Positions 50,732 through 55,733 of a stretch of DNA of 55,733 bases are shown in pieces (the first letter of the stretch is position 1; the number at the start of each line of letters is the position of its first letter). This DNA comes from Aliibacillus thermotolerans. GTDB lineage: Bacteria > Bacillota > Bacilli > Bacillales > Marinococcaceae. The notes under the pieces are model-generated. The model was not told the DNA's origin. It saw only the letters and a list, made by a program, of their open reading frames with translations, and made no database searches. Position numbers and translations under genes: made by a program. Where the stretch lies: positions 1 to 55,733 of the forward strand of contig NZ_WKJG01000025.1 of the NCBI RefSeq assembly GCF_027853235.1. Direction: 5' to 3'.

Positions 50732-51550
50732 ATGGAAGTGGCGGTAAAGGTAGATCACGTATTCTTTCGCTATGAAGATAACGGGCCGTGGGTGCTACAG
50801 GACGTCCATTTAAATATTAAAAAAGGCGAATGGGTCACATTCATGGGACGGAATGGATCGGGGAAATCAACTTTTGCTCGCATGTGTAATGCTCTTTTCC
50901 TTCCAACGAAAGGACGTGTCATGATCAACGGAAGACCGACGGATAAGAAAGAGTATCTACCTGAGATTCGCAGACAAGTAGGCATGGTCTTTCAAAACCC
51001 GGACCACCAATTTGTTGCTCCGACGGTCAGAGATGATATCGCCTTTGGAATGGAGAATGCAGGTCTGTCACGAGAGGAAATGATAGAACGAATCAATCGG
51101 GTAGCGAAAGAAGTGCAAATACATGAACTATTAGATAAAGAACCACACCGACTTTCAGGTGGACAAAAGCAACGAGTGGCTATTGCTGGTATCCTCGCCT
51201 TAGAGCCGAAGATTATCGTTTTCGATGAAGCAACTTCTATGCTTGACCCGAAAGGACGAAAAGATGTTCTTCAACTGGTGAAAGAACTGCATACAAAAGG
51301 GCTTACCATTCTTTCTGTCACTCATCATCTCGAGGAAGCGCTGTTGTCGGATCGCTTCGTATATATGGAAAAGGGGAACATTTCCATTGATATACCAACC
51401 TCAGAGTTATTTTCTTCCCTTCCCTTACTCGAAAAAAAGCAAGTGCCACTTCCGTATCGTTTCGCATTGTACCGACAATTGAGCAATTTAGATGAACATC
51501 AAATGTCATCGATGTTAGAAGAGTTGATGAGGGAGAGTTTGGACCAATGA
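50732..51550 (+). CDS. ecfA1: EcfA1, ECF transporter ATPase
   Basis: EcfA1 pairs with EcfA2 and EcfT to energise group II ECF vitamin transporters, which use separate substrate-binding S components. The 272-aa ABC protein has Walker A GRNGSGKST near residue 38, Q-loop VGMVFQNPDHQF, signature LSGGQKQR, and Walker B IIVFDEATSMLD. A site AAGGGGAG precedes the ATG. It overlaps ecfA2 (ATGA). No S component is in the window, so this is the shared module. Confidence 0.95.
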   Translation: MEVAVKVDHVFFRYEDNGPWVLQDVHLNIKKGEWVTFMGRNGSGKSTFARMCNALFLPTKGRVMINGRPTDKKEYLPEIRRQVGMVFQNPDHQFVAPTVRDDIAFGMENAGLSREEMIERINRVAKEVQIHELLDKEPHRLSGGQKQRVAIAGILALEPKIIVFDEATSMLDPKGRKDVLQLVKELHTKGLTILSVTHHLEEALLSDRFVYMEKGNISIDIPTSELFSSLPLLEKKQVPLPYRFALYRQLSNLDEHQMSSMLEELMRESLDQ

Positions 51551-52425
51551 AAATAGAATTTCGAAAGACAAACCACATTTATATGAAGAAAACTCCCTTT
51601 GAGACACATGCGTTACGACAAGTGTCAACAACGTTTCCTTCAGGTTCTACAACAGCCATTATCGGTCAAACGGGGTCTGGGAAGTCAACCCTTGTCCAAC
51701 ACATAAATGGCTTATTAAAGCCCGACGCCGGTCAAGTGATCGTTGGAGGAGAAATCATCGATCGCAAAGCAAAAAGAAAGCAACTAAAAACACTGCGTCA
51801 AAAAGTGGGGATGGTTTTTCAATATCCGGAACATCAATTGTTTGAAGATACGGTAGAGAAAGAGCTTCTTTTTGGTCCTTTAAATTTCGGCTTGTCGAAA
51901 AAACGATTGTTAAAAGAATTGCCGGACAGATTAGCACAAGTCGGGCTAGATGAAACGATTCTTTCGCGCTCTCCATTTGAATTGAGCGGTGGCCAAATGC
52001 GACGGGTCGCTATTTTAAGCGTGTTGCTCATGAAGCCAAAAGTGCTCATTTTAGATGAACCAACTGCCGGATTAGATCCCAAGGGACAAGAAGAAATGAT
52101 CAAGCTTTTCAAAGGTTGGCAACAAGAAGAAAAAGCAACGATGATTCTTATCACCCACGAGATGGATGAAGCTTTACAATTGGCCGAACGTCTTGTCGTC
52201 ATGGACAAAGGAAAGATTGTGATGGAAGGAATGATGACGGAAATATTCGCGAAGACAGAAGAACTGGCCCAATTCGGGTTAGATATTCCGGAGTCCGTTC
52301 GCTTATTAAAACAAATCGAAGAGAAATTTCAAGTTACTTTTTCTTCTTATCAATTAACGCCGGCACAAGCAGCAAAAGAATGGGTGAAGGAAAGAAATAG
52401 GAAAGGATTAACGCCTCATGTTTGA
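51547..52425 (+). CDS. ecfA2: EcfA2, ECF transporter ATPase
   Basis: EcfA2 is the partner ATPase of EcfA1. The 292-aa protein has Walker A GQTGSGKSTLVQ, Q-loop VGMVFQYPEHQLFEDTV, signature LSGGQMRRVA and Walker B VLILDEPTAGLDPKG. It overlaps ecfA1 by 4 nt and ecfT by 8 nt, so the three are translated as a unit. The C-terminal part is somewhat longer than EcfA1. Confidence 0.95.
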   Translation: MKIEFRKTNHIYMKKTPFETHALRQVSTTFPSGSTTAIIGQTGSGKSTLVQHINGLLKPDAGQVIVGGEIIDRKAKRKQLKTLRQKVGMVFQYPEHQLFEDTVEKELLFGPLNFGLSKKRLLKELPDRLAQVGLDETILSRSPFELSGGQMRRVAILSVLLMKPKVLILDEPTAGLDPKGQEEMIKLFKGWQQEEKATMILITHEMDEALQLAERLVVMDKGKIVMEGMMTEIFAKTEELAQFGLDIPESVRLLKQIEEKFQVTFSSYQLTPAQAAKEWVKERNRKGLTPHV

Positions 52426-53215
52426 ACATGTGATCATTGGACAATACTTACCGGGACAATCGGTTTTACATCGCATGGATGCTAGGGCAAAATTGTTATG
52501 TTTATTTTTCCTTCTCATCATTATCTTTATGACGAACGATTGGATTGGGTATGGATCGGTATGGGTCGGTACGCTCATCATGTTTTTCCTTTCCGGCGTC
52601 TCTTTTCGCTACATGCGTAAAGGAATGATTCCGATTCTTATTTTGATTGCTTTTACTTTTTTGTTGCACGCATTTTTTACAAAGGAAGGAACGATTTTGC
52701 TTTCTCTAGGAGCATTTTCCGTCTATAGCGGGGGACTGCAAGAAGGAACTTTTATTGCCATGCGCTTGTTTTTACTCGTCTGGATGACGTCTCTTTTCAC
52801 GTTGACGACAAGTCCTATTGATTTAACCGATGCGTTAGAACAAATCTTTCGTCCGCTTGAGCGTTTTGGGATATCTCCTCATGAAATTGCGTTTATGATG
52901 TCCATTGCAATTCGATTTATTCCAACGCTTTTACAAGAAACAGAGAAAGTGTTAAAAGCACAAGTAGCACGGGGAGCAGACTTTACGAAAGGGTCTTTGA
53001 AAGATCGGTCGCAGGCGTTTATTTCTTTACTCGTTCCGCTATTCGTTCGTTCATTTCGTCGGGCAGAAGAGCTAGCTTATGCCATGGAAGCCCGGGGTTA
53101 TCACGGTGGTGTTGGAAGGACGAAATTACGTAAGCTCACGTGGAGAAGAAGAGACACAGCTGCTTGTTTGGTCGTTTTTTGTTTTGGTATGATATGTATG
53201 TTTTTAAGACAGTGA
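52418..53215 (+). CDS. ecfT: EcfT, ECF transporter transmembrane coupling protein
   Basis: EcfT spans the membrane and couples the ATPases to interchangeable S components such as those for biotin, thiamine, folate or riboflavin. The 265-aa protein has about five to six hydrophobic segments. The two cytoplasmic coupling motifs with Ala-Arg-Gly are visible: QVARGADFTKG and AMEARGYHGG. It starts with EHVIIGQYLPGQSVLHRMDARAKLL, the family N-terminus. The start overlaps ecfA2. Confidence 0.95.
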   Translation: MFEHVIIGQYLPGQSVLHRMDARAKLLCLFFLLIIIFMTNDWIGYGSVWVGTLIMFFLSGVSFRYMRKGMIPILILIAFTFLLHAFFTKEGTILLSLGAFSVYSGGLQEGTFIAMRLFLLVWMTSLFTLTTSPIDLTDALEQIFRPLERFGISPHEIAFMMSIAIRFIPTLLQETEKVLKAQVARGADFTKGSLKDRSQAFISLLVPLFVRSFRRAEELAYAMEARGYHGGVGRTKLRKLTWRRRDTAACLVVFCFGMICMFLRQ

Positions 53216-53227
53216 GGAGAGGTCACA

Positions 53228-53965
53228 TTGCAACGAGTGAAGGCTATTTTGAGTTATGATGGAACGTACTTTTCAGGATTTCAAAAGCAACCGAATGCCC
53301 GAACTGTCCAAGGAGAAATCGAGAGGGCGCTGCAACATATTCATAAAGAAGCGGTGAAAGTATATGCTTCCGGAAGAACCGATGCCTCCGTCCACGCCAT
53401 TGGACAAGTCATTCATTTTGATACGCCGCTATCCATTCCGCCTGAACGTTGGCCAAAAGCAATGAATAGCCATCTTCCTGGCGATGTCTATGTCCATGAC
53501 GTCACTTTTGTCCCATCCAATTTTCACGCTCGTTTTGATGCAGTGGAAAAAGAGTACCGGTATCGAATTTTACGTGGGGAAGGAGATGTTTTTCGCCGTC
53601 ATTATACTTACCAATGTCCGCATCCATTAAACATCGCAGAAATGAAGCGAGCGGCTCGTTATTTCATCGGAACTCATGACTTCACATCCTTTTGCGCTGC
53701 CAATACAGAAGTAGAAGATATGGTACGTACGGTTACTGTGGCAACCTTTGAAGAACATGACGATGAGCTCGTTTTCATCTGTCGAGGAAATGGTTTTTTA
53801 TACAACATGGTTCGCATCATGGTCGGGACATTGTTAGAAGTCGGACAAGGAAAGAGAAAAGCAGAAGACATTCCCGACATGATCGCAGGAAAAGATCGCA
53901 GTCTGGCAGGAAAGACGGCCCCGGGACGCGGTCTGTATTTATGGCATGTCCAATATGAAAAATAA
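53228..53965 (+). CDS. truA: TruA, tRNA pseudouridine(38-40) synthase
   Basis: TruA converts uridines 38-40 of tRNA anticodon arms to pseudouridine. The 245-aa protein has LSYDGTYFSGFQKQPNARTVQGEIERAL at the start, the catalytic-Asp motif ASGRTDASVHAIGQVIHF, and the C-terminal GNGFLYNMVRIMVGTLLEVGQGK. The TTG start at 53228 follows GAGGAGAGG. It follows ecfT by 12 nt and is probably in the same transcript, so BirA control could reach it. Confidence 0.95.
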   Translation: MQRVKAILSYDGTYFSGFQKQPNARTVQGEIERALQHIHKEAVKVYASGRTDASVHAIGQVIHFDTPLSIPPERWPKAMNSHLPGDVYVHDVTFVPSNFHARFDAVEKEYRYRILRGEGDVFRRHYTYQCPHPLNIAEMKRAARYFIGTHDFTSFCAANTEVEDMVRTVTVATFEEHDDELVFICRGNGFLYNMVRIMVGTLLEVGQGKRKAEDIPDMIAGKDRSLAGKTAPGRGLYLWHVQYEK

Positions 53966-53987
53966 GCGTAAACATCCGCTATTCACA

Positions 53988-54016
53988 TTGACATTTACGC
54001 TGTGGTATTATATGAT
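53988..54016 (+). promoter_or_regulatory. SigA promoter of rplM-rpsI
   Basis: A perfect TTGACA (53988-53993), 17-nt spacer and TATGAT (54011-54016), about 110 nt before rplM. It overlaps an imperfect repeat GCGTAAA/TTTACGC. Confidence 0.88.
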
Positions 54017-54023
54017 GTTACTT

Positions 54024-54118
54024 GGCATTTCAACCATTTCACAACCCACAGCCCCGGGAATGAAATGATGAACGTAAACAATAGACTGTGATATATACTG
54101 AACGAATGATTTAGAGGA
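54024..54118 (+). promoter_or_regulatory. Probable L13 leader region of rplM
   Basis: This 5' untranslated stretch before rplM is where Bacillus carries the L13 leader. It contains CAACCCACAGCCCCGGGAAT and AACGTAAAC. The fold was not worked out, so the assignment rests mainly on position. Confidence 0.4.
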
Positions 54119-54128
54119 GGTACAGCGA

Positions 54129-54566
54129 ATGCGTACAACATATATGGCAAAGCCTAACGAAGTAGAGCGCAAATGGTACGTCATTGATGCAGAAGGTCAA
54201 ACGTTAGGTCGCCTTTCCAGTGAAGTAGCGTCTATTCTTCGCGGAAAGCATAAGCCTCAATATACACCGCATGTCGATACAGGAGACTATGTCATTGTTA
54301 TTAACGCAGAGAAAATTCAGCTCACTGGAAACAAATTACGCGACAAAAAATATTATCGTCACAGCCAATATGGCGGCGGTTTAAAAGAAACACCAGCAGC
54401 AGAAATGCTTCAGAAAAAACCAGAAAGAATGATTGAACTAGCAGTAAAAGGCATGCTACCAAAAGGTCCACTTGGACGTAAACAAGCGAAAAAATTATAC
54501 GTATATAGCGGATCGGAACATAAACATCAAGCACAACAGCCGGAGAAGTACGAACTTCGCGGCTAA
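54129..54566 (+). CDS. rplM: 50S ribosomal protein L13
   Basis: L13 is an early 50S assembly protein. The 145-aa product has [74 protein letters not shown] and [28 protein letters not shown] precedes the ATG. It forms the rplM-rpsI pair with its own promoter. Confidence 0.98.
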   Translation: MRTTYMAKPNEVERKWYVIDAEGQTLGRLSSEVASILRGKHKPQYTPHVDTGDYVIVINAEKIQLTGNKLRDKKYYRHSQYGGGLKETPAAEMLQKKPERMIELAVKGMLPKGPLGRKQAKKLYVYSGSEHKHQAQQPEKYELRG

Positions 54567-54587
54567 TATTAAAGGAGGGTATTCATT

Positions 54588-54980
54588 TTGGCACAAGTGC
54601 AATATTACGGCACCGGACGTCGTAAAAACTCAGTAGCTCGCGTCTTCGTCGTCCCTGGTGATGGCAAAATTACAATCAATGGCCGTGACATCGATGACTA
54701 TTTTAATCTTGAAACGTTAAAACTCGTTGTAAAACAACCACTCGTGGAAACCGGAACAGAAGGTCAATATGACTTAAAAGTAACAGTAAAAGGCGGAGGA
54801 TTTACAGGACAAGCAGGTGCCATTCGTCATGGGCTTGCTCGTGCACTTCTGGAAGTAGATCCTGACTTCCGTAAACCATTAAAAGCGGCAGGATACCTTA
54901 CAAGAGATGCACGCATGAAGGAACGGAAGAAATACGGTCTTAAAGGCGCACGTAGAGCTCCTCAGTTCTCTAAGCGTTAA
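54588..54980 (+). CDS. rpsI: 30S ribosomal protein S9
   Basis: S9 reaches the P-site tRNA with its C-terminal tail. The 130-aa product has (M)[52 protein letters not shown] and the invariant C-terminal [11 protein letters not shown]-like tail ([11 protein letters not shown]). The TTG start at 54588 follows AAAGGAGGG. A terminator ends the operon. Confidence 0.98.
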   Translation: MAQVQYYGTGRRKNSVARVFVVPGDGKITINGRDIDDYFNLETLKLVVKQPLVETGTEGQYDLKVTVKGGGFTGQAGAIRHGLARALLEVDPDFRKPLKAAGYLTRDARMKERKKYGLKGARRAPQFSKR

Positions 54981-55015
54981 TCTTAATAAAAAAATTGATT
55001 TATCAACGTTTACAA

Positions 55016-55047
55016 GCTATCTCATTTATGATGAGATAGCCTGTTTT
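55016..55047 (+). terminator. Intrinsic terminator after rpsI
   Basis: GCTATCTCAT (55016-55025) pairs with ATGAGATAGC (55031-55040), followed by CTG and TTTTT. Confidence 0.92.
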
Positions 55048-55350
55048 TGTTTGGGGAAATGCTAGTGAATGTAATTTGAATATAATTTTTTTTGAGAAAG
55101 ATTTATTGAGGTCCTCATTACCCTGTAAAAAACATTAATAAACCCACTCAAACCCGTTTGTGTAAAGATAGCTACGACTATCAACGCAATTTAAAGGAAT
55201 GTTCCTATCACAATTTTCTGATATGCTATTATGGCAGAATGTAAAAACATGGTCAATTAATGTTTTTTCTTCTATGATTTTTTTGTAATACATTAGAATG
55301 AATTTCATAACTCATAGCCCTTGTCTCCCAATGATTTTGAGCGTTGAAAA
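55048..55350 (+). other. AT-rich gap before the transposase
   Basis: No gene or clear RNA was recognised in these 303 nt. A small palindrome AGGAATGTTCCT lies near 55195. The left inverted repeat of the downstream IS should be within or near the end of this stretch but could not be placed. Confidence 0.5.
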
Positions 55351-55423
55351 AAGAAGCACCTCCCCAAATCTTGTATAATGGTAATAACACGAAAACCATA
55401 AAAAGACTGGAGGAGCGCTTCTT
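55351..55423 (+). promoter_or_regulatory. Transposase promoter flanked by an anti-ribosome-site inverted repeat
   Basis: A -10 box TATAAT (55374-55379) lies between AAGAAGCACCTCC (55351-55363) and GGAGGAGCGCTTCTT (55409-55423). The two flanks are complementary, with a small bulge. RNA entering from outside would hide the GGAGG ribosome site, whereas RNA started at the internal promoter lacks the first arm. Confidence 0.6.
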
Positions 55424-55733
55424 ATGACCATTATACGACAACCTAGTCTATTTAGCATCCAAGAATTATATGACATGGAACCTACCCAAAAATATGAAGC
55501 CGTTATTTCTGCGATAGATTTAGATGCCATTTACCATGAAGTCACTAAAAAGTCGCGTTTTGGCGCACCTGAAGAGCTGAATTATGCCGCGATGATTATT
55601 TCTGTCTTCATTCGATACGTGGAACGAATTCCAACCGTTAAAGACCTAGTTAAACGACTAAATGATGATGTCGTTTTCAAGCTGAATTGTGGATTTCTCG
55701 TTTCTGACAATGTCCCTTCTGAAGCATCTTATT
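55424..55733 (+). CDS. Transposase, IS1182-like (5' partial)
   Basis: The reading frame starts MTIIRQPSLFSIQELYDMEP and continues open for 103 codons to the window edge. It contains LDLDAIYHEV-like IDLDAIYHEVTKKSRFGAPEELNYAAMIISVFIRYVERIPTVKDLVKRL, the helical N-terminal (DUF772-type) domain of IS1182-family DDE transposases. The catalytic DDE residues would be outside the window. CTGGAGGAGC lies before the ATG. Whether the element is intact cannot be judged. Confidence 0.85.
   Translation, partial: MTIIRQPSLFSIQELYDMEPTQKYEAVISAIDLDAIYHEVTKKSRFGAPEELNYAAMIISVFIRYVERIPTVKDLVKRLNDDVVFKLNCGFLVSDNVPSEASY

Larger units (their letters stand above)
55330..55733 (+). mobile_element. IS1182-like insertion sequence, 5' part (cut by window edge)
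   Basis: The region carries the transposase start and its promoter. The left boundary is approximate because the terminal inverted repeat was not identified, and the right part is outside the window. Confidence 0.7.

Overview
The window is a contiguous piece of a low-to-moderate GC Firmicutes chromosome, almost certainly from the Bacillaceae. Gene order closely follows the classical Bacillus segment that runs from an rRNA operon through ctsR-clpC, cysE-cysS, sigH, rpoB-rpoC and the S10/spc/alpha ribosomal super-operon to rpsI. Supporting signs are the CtsR/McsA/McsB system, sporulation-type SigH, a zinc-type S14, a Cys T-box, an L10 leader and strong AGGAGG ribosome binding sites. All genes lie on the plus strand. 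Proteins were named by recognising family motifs and lengths; no database search was possible.

Layout. Positions 1-371 hold the 3' end of a 23S rRNA, the 5S rRNA and the rrn terminator. A MgtC/SapB-type membrane protein gene follows, then the CtsR-controlled heat-shock operon (ctsR-mcsA-mcsB-clpC), radA and the PIN/TRAM gene yacL. From 8.8 to 15.8 kb are ispD-ispF, gltX, a cysteine T-box controlling cysE-cysS, and mrnC-rlmB-rae1. SigH has its own promoter. A 0.9 kb gap after sigH carries an ORF-less group IIC intron inserted behind a terminator. rpmG, secE and nusG follow, then a decayed IS200/IS605-family element (tnpA fragment joined to a tnpB fragment), then rplK-rplA, rplJ-rplL, a YbxB methyltransferase gene, rpoB-rpoC, an L7Ae-like gene, rpsL-rpsG-fusA-tuf.

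From 35.6 to 50.6 kb is the ribosomal super-operon: rpsJ, rplC, rplD, rplW, rplB, rpsS, rplV, rpsC, rplP, rpmC, rpsQ, rplN, rplX, rplE, rpsN (zinc type), rpsH, rplF, rplR, rpsE, rpmD, rplO, secY, adk, map, infA, rpmJ, rpsM, rpsK, rpoA, rplQ. Then come the ECF-transporter energy-coupling genes ecfA1-ecfA2-ecfT with truA, then rplM-rpsI, and at the right edge the 5' part of an IS1182-like transposase.

The genes supply translation, transcription, protein secretion and protein quality control. The most unusual points are: (1) a perfect BirA-type (biotin repressor) operator overlapping the promoter of ecfA1A2T; (2) an O.iheyensis-type group IIC intron without its reverse transcriptase; (3) absence of disA between radA and yacL; (4) hairpins at nusG and at the IS right end that share an apex except for a compensatory base-pair swap; (5) several possible unassigned structured leaders (rpmG-secE, rpsK-rpoA, the S10 leader, rpoB); (6) an adenylate kinase whose LID metal site is half zinc-type and half non-zinc-type.
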